Positions 36,501 through 49,152 of a DNA stretch of 64,000 nucleotides are shown one piece after another (position 1 is the stretch's first letter; every line of letters starts with the position of its first letter). Origin of the DNA: Diplolepis rosae (Eukaryota; Arthropoda; Insecta; Hymenoptera; Diplolepididae); contig JAPYXD010000715.1 of the NCBI GenBank assembly GCA_030998225.1, positions 5,460,501 through 5,524,500 on the forward strand. Direction: 5' to 3'. Both the position numbers and the translations under genes were made by a program. The notes below the pieces were generated by a model that worked only from the letters and a program-made list of their open reading frames with translations, had not been told where the DNA came from and searched no databases.

Positions 36501-39500
36501 TAGCTTAAGTTGCCTTTGGGACATGTATTTTAAGCACATGGAGTACTAGACATAATTTTTAGGATGTCGAGACAGAAATATCAGCCGGGTATCACAACAT
36601 TGGGTTTCCAGCTTGATTTCCAGTAGGAAAAATATAGTATAAAAAGCTAGATTCCAGAATTTAATTTTAGAATGACGTGACAGTAGAAATACCTATTGGC
36701 CATTTTAATGTTTAGCTCTCATCTTAGCTTCCCTAATGAAGCAGTATTTTCAGCACATGGAGTACTGCATATCATTTTTAGAATGCTGGAATCACTAAAA
36801 TACCACTCAGTTATCATACATTTTAGTTCCTAGCTTAAGTTGCCTTTGGGACATGTATTTTAAGCACATGGAGTACTAGACATAATTTTTAGGATGTCGA
36901 GACAGAAATATCAGCCGGCTATCACAACATTGGGTTTCCAGCTTGATTTCCAGTAGGAAAAATATAGTATAAAAAGCTAGATTCCAGAATTTAATTTTAG
37001 AATGACGTGACAGTAGAAATACCTTTTGGCCATTTTAATGTTTAGCTCTCATCGTAACTTCCCTAAAGAAGCAGTATTTTCAGCACATGGACTACTGCAT
37101 ATCATTTTTAGAATGCTGGAATCACTAAAATACTACTCAGTTATCATACATTTTAGTTCCTAGCTTAAGTTGCCTTTGGGACATGTATTTTAAGCACATA
37201 AAATACTAGACATAATTTTTAGAATGACTGGACCTTAAGAATATCACCCGGCTATCTAGAAATTGGGTTCCCAGCTTGATTTCCCGTAGGAAAATATATT
37301 ATAAACAGCTAGACTAATGTATTTAATTTTAGAATGACGAGATAGGAGAAATACCATTTGGCCATCTTAATGTTGAGCTCTCATCTTAACTTCCCTGAAG
37401 AAGCCGTATTTTTAGCACATGGACTACTACATATGATTTTTAGAATGCTGGAATCTCTAAAATACCACCCAGTTATCATACATTTCAGTTGTCAGCTCTA
37501 GTTTCCTTTGGAACATGTATTTTCAGCACATGGAGTAGTAGACATAATTTTTAGGATGTCGAGACAGAAATATCAGCCGGGTATCTCAACATTGGGTTCC
37601 CAGCTTGACTTCCCGTAGGAAAAATATATTATAAACGGCTAGACTCCAGATTTTAATTTTAGAATGACGTGACAGTAGAAATACCTTTTGGCCATTTTAA
37701 TGTTTAGCTCTCATCTTAACTTCCCTAAAGAAGCAGTATTTTCAGCACATGGACTACTGCATATCATTTTTAGAATGCTGGAATCACTAAAATACCACTC
37801 AGTTATCATACATTTTAGTTCCTAGCTTAAGTTGCCTTTGGGACATGTATTTTAAGCACATGGAGTAGTAGACATAATTTTTAGGATGTCGAGACAGAAA
37901 TATCAGCCGGGTATCACAACATTGGGTTTCCAGCTTGATTTCCATTAGGAAAAATATAGTATAAAAAGCTAGATTCCAGAATTTAATTTTAGAATGACGT
38001 GACAGTAGAAATACCTTTTGGCCATTTTAATGTTTAGCTCTCATCTTAGCTTCCCTAATGAAGCAGTATTTTCAGCACATGGACTACTGCATATCATTTT
38101 TAGAATGCTGGAATCACTAAAATACCACTCAGTTATCATACATTTTAGTTCCTAGCTTAAGTTGCCTTTGGGACATGTATTTTAAGCACATGGAGTACTA
38201 GACATAATTTTTAGGATGTCGAGACAGAAATATCAGCCGGCAATCACAACATTGGGTTTCCAGCTTGATTTCCAGTAGGAAAAATATAGTATAAAAAGCT
38301 AGATTCCAGAATTTAATTTTAGAATGACGTGACAGTAGAAATAACTTTTGGCCATTTTAATGTTTAGCTCTCATCATAACTTCCCTAAAGAAGCAGTATT
38401 TTCAGCACATGGACTACTGCATATCATTTTTAGAATGCTGGAATCACTAAAATACTACTCAGTTATCATACATTTTAGTTCCTAGCTTAAGTTGCCTTTG
38501 GGACATGTATTTTAAGCACATGGAGTACTAGATATAATTTTTAGGATGTCGAGACAAAAATATCAGCCGGGTATCTCAACATTGGGTTTCCAGCTTGATT
38601 TCCAGTAGGAAAAATATAGTATAAAAGGCTAGATTCCAGAATTTAATTATAGAATGACGTGACAGTAGAAATACCTTTTGGCCATTTTAATGTTTAGCTC
38701 TCATCTTAACTTCCCTGAGGAAGCAGTATTTTGAGCACATGGACTGCTACATTTCATTTTTAGAATGCTGGAAACTCTAAAATACCACCCAGTTATCATA
38801 CATTTCAGTTCTCAGCTCTAGTTTCCTTTGGAACATGTATTTTACGCACATGGAGTATTCGACATAATTTTTAGAATGATAGGACCTTAAAAATATGCCC
38901 CGGGTATCTAGAAATTGGGTTCCCAGCTTGACTTCCCGCAGGAAAAATATATTATAAACAGCTAGACTAATGTATTTAATTTTAGAATGACGGGGCAGTA
39001 GAAATAACATTTTGCAGCGTCAATGTTTAGCTCTCATCTTGACTTCCCTGAAGAAGCAGTATTTTCAGCACATAAAATACTAGACATAATTTTTAGAATG
39101 ACTGGACCTTAAGAATATCACCCGGGTATCTAGAAATTGGGTTCCCAGCTTGATTTCCCGTAGGAAAATATATTATAAACAGCTAGACTAATGTATTTAA
39201 TTTTAGAATGACGAGATAGGAGAAATACCATTTGGCCATCTTAATGTTTAGCTCTCATCTTAACTTCCCTGGGGAAGCAGTATTTTGTGCACATGGACTA
39301 CTACATAAGATTTTTAGAATGCTGGAATCTCTAAAATACCACCCAGTTATCATACATTTCAGTTCTCAGCTCTAGTTTCCTTTGGAACATGTATTTTCAG
39401 CACATGGAATACTAGACATAATTTTTAGAATGTCGAGACAGAAACGTCAGCCGGGTATCTCAAAATTGGGTTCCCAGCTTGGCTTCCCGTAGGAAAAATA

Positions 39501-40746
39501 TATTATAAACGGCTAGACTAATGTATTTAATTTTAGAATGACGGGACAGTAGAAATAACATTTGGAAACTTTAATGTTTAGCTCTCATCTTAACTTCCCT
39601 GAAGAAGCAGTATTTTCAGCACATAAAATACTAGACATAATTTTTAGAATGACTGGACCTTAGGAATATCACCCGGGTATCTAGAAATTGGGTTTCCAGC
39701 TTGATTTCCCGTAGGAAAAATATATTATTAAAAGCTAGACTCCAGATTTTAATTTTAGAATGACGTGACAGTAGAAATACCTTTTGGCCATTTTAATGTT
39801 TAGCTCTCATCTTAACTTCCCTAAAGAAGCAGTATTTTCAGCACATGGACTACTGCATATCATTTTTAGAATGCTGGAATCACTAAAATACCACTCAGTT
39901 ATCATACATTTTAGTACCTAGCTTAAGTTGCCTTTGGGACATGTATTTTAAGCACATGGAGTACTAGACATAATTTTTAGGATGTCGAGACAGAAATATC
40001 AGCCGGGTATCTCAACATTGGGTTTCCAGCTTGATTTCCAGTAGGAAAAATATAGTATAAAAAGCTAGATTCCAGAATTTAATTATAGAATGACGTGACA
40101 GTAGAAATACCTTTTGGCCATTTTAATGTTTAGCTATCATCTTAGCTTCCCTAATGAAGCAGTATTTTTAGCACATGGACTACTGCATATCATTTTTAGA
40201 ATGCTGGAATCACTAAAATACCACTCAGTTATCATACATTTCAGTTCTCAGCTCTAGTTCCCTTTGGAACATGTATTTTCAGCACATGGAATACTAGACA
40301 TAATTTTTAGAATGTCGAGACTTTAAAAATATCAGCCGGGTATCTCAACATTGGGTTCCCAGCTTGATTTCCCGTAGGAAAATATATTATAAACAGCTAG
40401 ACTAATGTATTTAATTTTAGAATGACGAGATAGGAGAAATACCATTTGGCCATCTTAATGTTGAGCTCTCATCTTAACTTCCCTGAAGAAGCCGTATTTT
40501 TAGCACATGGACTACTACATATGATTTTTAGAATGCTGGAATCTCTAAAATACCACCCAGTTATCATACATTTCAGTTCTCAGCTCTAGTTCCCTTTGGA
40601 ACATGTATTTTCAGCACATGGAATACTAGACATAATTTTTAGAATGTCGAGACTTTAAAAATATCAGCCGGGTATCTCAACATTGGGTTCCCAGCTTGAT
40701 TTCCCGTAGGAAAATATATTATAAACAGCTAGACTAATGTATTTAA
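33574..40746 (+). repeat. Mixed trimers and four dimers with a 4,410-bp offset duplication
   Basis: Dimers lie at 34237-34457, 35121-35342, 38980-39200 and 39531-39752. About 34900-35830 matches about 39310-40240 at an offset of 4410. Both share GAAACGTCAGCCGGG, the dimer mark ACATTTGGAAACTTTAATG, and TATATTATTAAAAGCTAG. The match fades near 35833, where B switches type. Monomers starting GACGAGATAGGAG are interspersed (36021, 37343, 39217, 40431). Near 37195 a B tail of the dimer type (CACATAAAATACTAGAC) is attached to an otherwise full trimer. Confidence 0.78.
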
Positions 40747-42738
40747 TTTTAGAATGACGAGATAGGAGAAATACCATTTGGCCATTTTAATGTTTAGCTC
40801 TCATCTTAACTTCCCTAAAGAAGCAGTATTTTCAGCACATGGACTACTGCATATCATTTTTAGAATGCTGGAATCACTAAAATACCACTCAGTTATCATA
40901 CATTTTAGTTCCTAGCTTAAGTTCCCTTTGGGACATGTATTTTAAGCACATGGAGTACTCGACATAATTTTTAGAATGATAGGACCTTGAAAATATGCCC
41001 CGGCTATCTAGAAATTGGGTTCCCAGCTTGATTTCCCGTAGGAAAATATATTATAAACAGCTAGACTAATGTATTTAATTTTAGAATGACGAGATAGGAG
41101 AAATACCATTTGGCCATCTTAATGTTGAGCTCTCATCTTAACTTCCCTGAAGAAGCCGTATTTTTAGCACATGGACTACTACATATGATTTTTAGAATGC
41201 TGGAATCTCTAAAATACCACCCAGTTATCATACATTTCAATTCTCAGCTCTAGTTACCTTTGGAACATGTATTTTCAGCACATGTAATACTAGACATAAT
41301 TTTTAGGATGTCGAGACCTTAAAAATATCACCCGGGTATCTCAAAATTGGGTTCCCAGCTTGACTTCTGGTAGGAAAAATATATTATAAACAGCTAGACA
41401 CCTGAATTTAATTTTAGAATGACGGGAAAGTAGAAATACCTGTTGGCCATCTTAATGTTTAGCTCTCATTTGACTTACCTAAAGAAGCGGTATTTTAAGC
41501 ACATGGTGTACTGCATATCATTTTTAGAATGCTGGAATCTCTAAAATACCACTCAGTTATCATACATTTTAGTTCCTAGCTTAAGTTCCCTTTGGGACAT
41601 GTATTTTAAGCACATGTAGTACTCGACATAATTTCTAGACTGATAGGACCTTGAAAATATGCCCCGGCTATCTAGAAATTGGGTTCCCAGCTTGATTTCC
41701 CGTAGGAAAATATATTATAAACAGCTAGACTAATGTATTTAATTTTAGAATGACGAGATAGGAGAAATACCATTTGGCCATCTTAATGTTGAGCTCTCAT
41801 CTTAACTTCCCTGAAGAAGCCGTATTTTTAGCACATGGACTACTACATATGATTTTTAGAATGCTGGAATCTCTAAAATACCACCCAGTTATCATACATT
41901 TCAGTTCTCAGCTCTAGTTCCCTTTGGAACATGTATTTTCAGCACATGGAATACTAGACATAATTTTTAGAATGTCGAGACTTTAAAAATATCAGCCGGG
42001 TATCTCAACATTGGGTTCCCAGCTTGACTTCCCGTAGGAAAAATTTATTATAAACGGCTAGACTCCTGAATTTAATTTTAGAATGACAGGACAGTAGAAA
42101 TACCTTTTGGCCATTTTAATGTTTAGCTCTCATCTTAGCTTTCCTAATGAAGCAGTATTTTCAGCACATGGACTACTGCATATCATTTTTAGAATGCTGG
42201 AATCTCTAAAATACCACCCAGTTATCATACATTTCAGTTCTCATCTCTAGTTTCCTTTGGAACATGTGTTTTCAGCACATGAAGTACTAGACATAATTTT
42301 TAGTCTGTCGAAACTTCAGAAATATCAGCTGGGTATCTTAGATTTGGGTTCTATGCTTGACTTCCCGTAGGAAAAATATATTATAAACAGCTAGTCTCCT
42401 GAATTTAATTTTAGAATGACGGGACAGTAGAAATACCTTTTGGCCATCTTAATGTTTAGCTCTCATCTTAACTTCCCTGAGGAAGCAGTATTTTGTGCAC
42501 ATGGACTACTACATATGATTTTTAGAATGCTGGAATCTCTAAAATACCACCCAGTTATCATACATTTCAGTTCTCAGCTCTATTTTCCTTTGGGACATGT
42601 ATTTTAAGCACATGGAGTACTAGACATATTTTTTAGGATGTCGAGACAGAAATATCAGCCGGGTATCACAACATTGGGTTTCCAGCTTGAATTCCCGTAG
42701 GAAAAATTTATTATAAACGGCGAGACTAATGTATTTAA
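40747..42738 (+). repeat. Six-monomer higher-order unit, copy 1 (1,992 bp)
   Basis: Monomer anchors are 40763, 41095, 41428, 41759, 42092 and 42425. Marks in order: GATAGGAG start with ACCTTGAAAATATGCCCC; GATAGGAG start ending with CTTCTGGTAGG; GGGAAAGTAG; GATAGGAG; ACAGGACAG with CATCTCTAG; and GGGACAG after TTCTATGCTTGAC. The same six follow at exactly 1,992 bp. Confidence 0.82.
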
Positions 42739-44731
42739 TTTTAGAATGACGAGATAGGAGAAATACCTTTTGGCCATTTTAATGTTTAGCTCTCATCTTA
42801 ACTTCCCTAAAGAAGCAGTATTTTCAGCACATGGACTACTGCATATCATTTTTAGAATGCTGGAATCACTAAAATACCACTCAGTTATCATACATTTTAG
42901 TTCCTAGCTTAAGTTCCCTTTGGGACATGTATTTTAAGCACATGGAGTACTCGACATAATTTTTAGAATGATAGGACCTTGAAAATATGCCCCGGCTATC
43001 TAGAAATTGGGTTCCCAGCTTGATTTCCCGTAGGAAAATATATTATAAACAGCTAGACTAATGTATTTAATTTTAGAATGACGAGATAGGAGAAATACCA
43101 TTTGGCCATCTTAATGTTGAGCTCTCATCTTAACTTCCCTGAAGAAGCCGTATTTTTAGCACATGGACTACTACATATGATTTTTAGAATGCTGGAATCT
43201 CTAAAATACCACCCAGTTATCATACATTTCAGTTCTCAGCTCTAGTTCCCTTTGGAACATGTATTTTCAGCACATGGAATACTAGACATAATTTTTAGAA
43301 TGTCGAGACTTTAAAAATATCAGCCGGGTATCTCAACATTGGGTTCCCAGCTTGACTTCTGGTAGGAAAAATATATTATAAACAGCTAGACTCCTGAATT
43401 TAATTTTAGAATGACGGGAAAGTAGAAATACCTTTTGGCCATCTTAATGTTTAGCTCTCATCTTGACTTCCCTAAAGAAGAGGTATTTTAAGCACATGGT
43501 GTACTGCATATCATTTTTAGAATGCTGGAATCACTAAAATACCACTCAGTTATCATACATTTTAGTTCCTAGCTTAAGTTCCCTTTGGGACATGTATTTT
43601 AAGCACATGGAGTACTCGACATAATTTTTAGAATGATAGGACCTTGAAAATATGCCCCGGCTATCTAGAAATTGGGTTCCCAGCTTGATTTCCCGTAGGA
43701 AAATATATTATAAACAGCTAGACTAATGTATTTAATTTTAGAATGACGAGATAGGAGAAATACCATTTGGCCATCTTAATGTTGAGCTCTCATCTTAACT
43801 TCCCTGAAGAAGCCGTATTTTTAGCACATGGACTACTACATATGATTTTTAGAATGCTGGAATCTCTAAAATACCACCCAGTTATCATACATTTCAGTTC
43901 TCAGCTCTAGTTCCCTTTGGAACATGTATTTTCAGCACATGGAATACTAGACATAATTTTTAGAATGTCGAGACTTTAAAAATATCAGCCGGGTATCTCA
44001 ACATTGGGTTCCCAGCTTGACTTCCCGTAGGAAAAATTTATTATAAACGGCTAGACTCCTGAATTTAATTTTAGAATGACAGGACAGTAGAAATACCTTT
44101 TGGCCATTTTAATGTTTAGCTCTCATCTTAGCTTTCCTAATGAAGCAGTATTTTCAGCACATGGACTACTGCATATCATTTTTAGAATGCTGGAATCTCT
44201 AAAATACCACCCAGTTATCATACATTTCAGTTCTCATCTCTAGTTTCCTTTGGAACATGTGTTTTCAGCACATGAAGTACTAGACATAATTTTTAGTCTG
44301 TCGAAACTTCAGAAATATCAGCTGGGTATCTTAGAATTGGGTTCTATGCTTGACTTCCCGTAGGAAAAATATATTATAAACAGCTAGTCTCCTGAATTTA
44401 ATTTTAGAATGACGGGACAGTAGAAATACCTTTTGGCCATCTTAATGTTTAGCTCTCATCTAAACTTCCCTCAGGAAGCAGTATTTTGTGCACATGGACT
44501 ACTACATATGATATTTAGAATGCTGGAATCTCTAAAATACCACCCAGTTATCATACATTTCAGTTCTCAGCTCTAGTTTCCTTTGGAACATGTATTTTCA
44601 GCACATGGAATACTAGACATAATTTTTAGGATGTCGAGACAGAAATGTCAGCCGGGTATCTCAACATTGGGTTCCCAGCTTGTCTTCACGTAGGAAAAAT
44701 ATATTATAAACAGCTAGACTAATGTATTTAA
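42739..44731 (+). repeat. Six-monomer higher-order unit, copy 2 (1,993 bp)
   Basis: The order matches copy 1 (anchors 42755, 43087, 43420, 43752, 44085, 44418), with scattered differences. For example, CATCTTGACTTCCCTAAAG stands against CATTTGACTTACCTAAAG in copy 1. The last monomer drifts from its copy-1 counterpart after about 44590. No third copy follows. Confidence 0.82.
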
Positions 44732-45615
44732 TTTTAGAATGACGGGACAGTAGAAATACCTTTTGGCCATCTTAATGTTTAGCTCTCATCTTAACTTCCC
44801 TGAGGAAGCAGTATTTTGTGCACATGGACTACTACATATGATTTTTAGAATGCTGGAATCTCTAAAATACCACCCAGTTATCATACATTTCAGTTCTCAT
44901 CTCTAGTTTCCTTTGGAACATGTGTTTTCAGCACATGAAGTACTAGACATAATTTTTAGTCTGTCGAAACTTCAGAAATATCAGCTGGGTATCTTAGATT
45001 TGGGTTCTATGCTTGACTTCCCGTAGGAAAAATATATTATAAACGGCTAGACTAATGTATTAAATTTTAGAATGACGGGACAGTAGAAATAATATTTTGC
45101 AACCTTAATGTTTAGCTCTCATCTTAACTTCCCTGAGGAAGCAGTATTTTGTGCACATGGACTACTACATATGATTTTTAGAATGCTGGAATCTCTAAAA
45201 TACCACCCAGTTATCATACATTTCAGTTCTCAGCTCTATTTTCCTTTGGAACATGTATTTTCAGCACTTGGAATACTAGACATAATTTTTAGAATGTCGA
45301 GACAGAAATGTCAGCCGGGTATCTCAACATTGGGTTCCCAGTTTGACTTCCCGTAGGAAAAATATATTATAAACGGCCAGACTAATTTATTAAATTTTAG
45401 AATGACGGGACAGTAGAAATAACATTTTGCAACCTTAATGTTTAGCTCTCATCTTTACTTCCCTGAAGAAGCAGTATTTTCAGCACATAAAATACTAGAC
45501 ATAATTTTTAGAATGACTGGACCTTAAGAATATCACCCGGGTATCTAGAAATTGGGTTCCCAGCTTGATTTCCCGTAGGAAAATATATTATAAACGGCTA
45601 GACTCCTGAATTTAA
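44732..45615 (+). repeat. Two trimers and a dimer
   Basis: Trimers at anchors 44748 and 45081 are followed by a dimer at 45395-45615. The trimer at 45081 reads AATATTTTGCAACC at its start but has full A, B and C subunits. A long open frame on + (45108-45356) reflects loss of the usual TAG in subunit B (CTCTATTTTCC), not coding function. Confidence 0.82.
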
Positions 45616-45947
45616 TTTTAGAATGACAGGACAGTAGAAATACCTTTTGGCCATTTTAATGTTTAGCTCTCATCTTAGCTTTCCTAATGAAGCAGTATTT
45701 TCAGCACATGGACTACTGCATATCATTTTTGGAGTGCTGGAATCTCTAAAATACCACCCAGTTATCATACATTTCAGTTCTCAGCTTTACTTCCCTGAAG
45801 AAGCAGTATTTTCAGCACATAAAATACTAGACATAATTTTTAGAATGACTGGACCTTAAGAATATCACCCGGGTATCTAGAAATTGGGTTCCCAGCTTGA
45901 TTTCCCGTAGGAAAATATATTATAAACAGCTAGTCTCCTGAATTTAA
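45616..45947 (+). repeat. Monomer with B/A hybrid middle subunit
   Basis: Subunit B begins normally (GTGCTGGAATCTCTAAAATACC) but switches to A at CAGCTTTACTTCCCTGAAGA (about 45783) and ends in the dimer-type tail CACATAAAATACTAGAC. The switch is at the homologous place in the two subunits. The same hybrid is at 47936-48267. The loss of B's TAG leaves an open frame at 45647-45859. Confidence 0.78.
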
Positions 45948-47935
45948 TTTTAGAATGACGGGACAGTAGAAATACCTTTTGGCCATCTTAATGTTTAGCT
46001 CTCATCTTAACTTCCCTGAGGAAGCAGTATTTTGTGCACATGGACTACTACATATGATTTTTAGAATGCTGGAATCTCTAAAATACCACCCAGTTATCAT
46101 ACATTTCAGTTCTCAGCTCTAGTTTCCTTTGGAACATGTGTTTTCAGCACATGAAGTACTAGAGATAATTTTTAGAATGTCGAGACTTTAAAAATATCAG
46201 CCGGGTATCTCAACATTGGGTTCCCAGCTTGACTTCCCGTAGGAAAAATATATTATAAACGGCTAGACTAATGTATTAAATTTTAGAATGACGGGACAGT
46301 AGAAATAACATTTTGCAACCTTAATGTTTAGCTCTCATCTTTACTTCCCTGAAGAAGCAGTATTTTCAGCACATAAAATACTAGACATAATTTTTAGAAT
46401 GATTGGACCTTAAAAATATCCCCCGGGTATCTAGAAATTGGGTTTCCAGCTTGATTTCCCGTAGGAAAAAAATATTATAAAAAGCTAGACTCCAGATTTT
46501 AATTTTAGAATGACGTTACAGTAGAAATACCTTTTGGCCATCTTAATGTTTAGGTCTCATCTTAACTTCCCTGAAGAAGCCGTATTTTTAGCACATGAAC
46601 TACTGCATATCATTTTTAGAATGCTGGAATCACTAAAATACCACTCAGTTATCATACATTTTAGTTCCTAGCTTAAGTTGCCTTTGGGACATGTATTTTA
46701 AGCACATGGAGTACTAGACATAATTTTTAGGATGTCGAGACAGAAATATCAGCCGGGTATCACAACATTGGGTTTCCAGCTTGATTTCCAGTAGGAAAAA
46801 TATAGTATAAAAAGCTAGATTCCAGAATTTAATTTTAGAATGACGGGACAGTAGAAATAACATTTTGCAACCTTAATGTTTAGCTCTCATCTTTACTTCC
46901 CTGAAGAAGCAGTATTTTCAGCACATAAAATACTAGACATAATTTTTACAATGACTGAACCTTAAGAATATCACCCGGGTATCTAGAAATTGGGTTCCCA
47001 GCTTGATTTCCCGTAGGAAAATATATTATAAACAGCTAGTCTCCTGAATTTAATTTTAGAATAACGGGACAGTAGAAATACCTTTTGGCCATCTTAATGT
47101 TTAGCTCTCATATTAACTTCCCTGAGGAAGCAGTATTTTGTGCACATGGACTACTACATATGATTTTTAGAATGCTGGAATCTCTAAAATACCACCCAGT
47201 TATCATACATTTCAGTTCTCAGCTCTAGTTCCCTTTGGAACATGTATTTTCAGCACATGGAATACTAGACATAATTTTTAGAATGTCGAGACAGAAATGT
47301 CAGCCGGGTATCTCAACATTGGGTTCCCAGTTTGACTTCCCGTAGGAAAAATATATTATAAACGGCCAGACTAATGTATTAAATTTTAGAATGACGGGAC
47401 AGTAGAAATAACATTTGGAAACTTTAATGTTTAGCTCTCATCTTAACTTCCCTGAAGAAGCAGTATTTTCAGCACATAAAATACTAGACATAATTTTTAG
47501 AATGACTGGACCTTAGGAATATCACCCGGGTATCTAGAAATTGGGTTTCCAGCTTGATTTCCCGTAGGAAAAATATATTATTAAAAGCTAGACTCCAGAT
47601 TTTAATTTTAGAATGACGTGACAGTAGAAATACCTTTTGGCCATTTTAATGTTTAGCTCTCATCTTAACTTCCCTAAAGAAGCAGTATTTTCAGCACATG
47701 GACTACTGCATATCATTTTTAGAATGCTGGAATCACTAAAATACCACTCAGTTATCATACATTTTAGTACCTAGCTTAAGTTGCCTTTGGGACATGTATT
47801 TTAAGCACATGGAGTACTAGACATAATTTTTAGGATGTCGAGACAGAAATATCAGCCGGGTATCTCAACATTGGGTTTCCAGCTTGATTTCCCGTAGGAA
47901 AAATATATTATAAACAGCTAGACTCCTGAATTTAA
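45616..47935 (+). repeat. Eight-monomer block, start of a 2,320-bp offset duplication
   Basis: Spacings are 332, 333, 222, 330, 221, 330, 222, 330. The first four monomers (to 46832) recur at 47936-49152 at an offset of 2,320 bp, with shared marks such as GTAGGAAAAAAATATT (46461 and 48781). Dimers and trimers alternate here more regularly than anywhere upstream. Confidence 0.75.
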
Positions 47936-49152
47936 TTTTAGAATGACAGGAATGTAGAAATACCTTTTGGCCATTTTAATGTTTAGCTCTCATCTTAGCT
48001 TCCCTAATGAAGCAGTATTTTCAGGACATGGACTACTGCATATCATTTTTGGAGTGCTGGAATCTCTAAAATACCACCCAGTTATCATACATTTCAGTTC
48101 TCAGCTCTACTTCCCTGAAGAAGCAGTATTTTCAGCACATAAAATACTAGACATAATTTTTAGAATGACTGGACCTTAAGAATATCACCCGGGTATCTAG
48201 AAATTGGGTTCCCAGCTTGATTTCCCGTAGGAAAATATATTATAAACAGCTAGTCTCCTGAATTTAAATTTAGAATAACGGGACAGTAGAAATACCTTTT
48301 GGCCATCTTAATGTTTAGGTCTCATCTTAACTTCCCTGAGGAAGCAGTATTTTGTGCACATGGACTACTACATATGAATTTTAGAATGCTGGAATCTCTA
48401 AAATAGCACCCAGTTATCATACATTTCAGTTCTCAGCTCTAGTTTCCTTTGGAACATGTGTTTTCAGCACATGAAGTACTAGAGATAATTTTTAGAATGT
48501 CGAGACTTTAAAAATATCAGCCGGGTATCTCAACATTGGGTTCCCAGCTTGACTTCCCGTAGGAAAAATATATTATAAACGGCTAGACTAATGTATTAAA
48601 TTTTAGAATGACGGGACAGTAGAAATAACATTTTGCAACCTTAATGTTTAGCTCTCATCTTTACTTCCCTGAAGAAGCAGTATTTTCAGCACATAAAATA
48701 CTAGACATAATTTTTAGAATGACTGGACCTTAAGAATATCACCCGGGTATCTAGAAATTGGGTTTCCAGCTTGATTTCCCGTAGGAAAAAAATATTATAA
48801 AAAGCTAGACTCCAGATTTTAATTTTAGAATGACGTGACAGTAGAAATACCTTTTGGCCATCTTAATGTTTAGCTCTCATCTTAACTTTCCTAAAGAAGC
48901 AGTATTCTCAGCACATGGACTACTGCATATCATTTTTAGAATGCTGGAATCACTAAAATACCACTCAGTTATCATACATTTTAGTACCTAGCTTAAGTTG
49001 CCTTTGGGACATGTATTTTAAGCACATGGAGTACTAGACATAATTTTTAGGATGTCGAGACAGAAATATCAGCCGGGTATCTCAACATTGGGTTTCCAGC
49101 TTGATTTGCAGTAGGAAAAATATAGTATAAAAAGCTAGACTCCTGAATTTAA
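47936..49152 (+). repeat. Second copy of the 2,320-bp offset block (four monomers)
   Basis: Monomers at anchors 47952, 48284, 48617 and 48839 match 45632, 45964, 46297 and 46519 in order and length (332, 333, 222, 330). The first includes the B/A hybrid. The start carries a private GGAATGTAGAAAT in place of GGACAGTAGAAAT. The match ends at the next monomer. Confidence 0.75.

Noticed and set aside
38777..39010. Open reading frame of 77 codons on -
   Set aside because: It is the antisense of an ordinary trimer-dimer junction and is not kept in other copies.
45108..45356. Open reading frame of 82 codons on +
   Set aside because: It is satellite sequence in the same frame as at 118; the TAG of subunit B is changed to TAT here.
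45647..45859. Open reading frame of 70 codons on +
   Set aside because: It is created by the B/A hybrid subunit, which removes the TAG. It is duplicated with the 2,320-bp block, not conserved as a gene.
47967..48179. Open reading frame of 70 codons on +
   Set aside because: It is the second copy of the B/A hybrid monomer; the reasoning is the same as for 45647.
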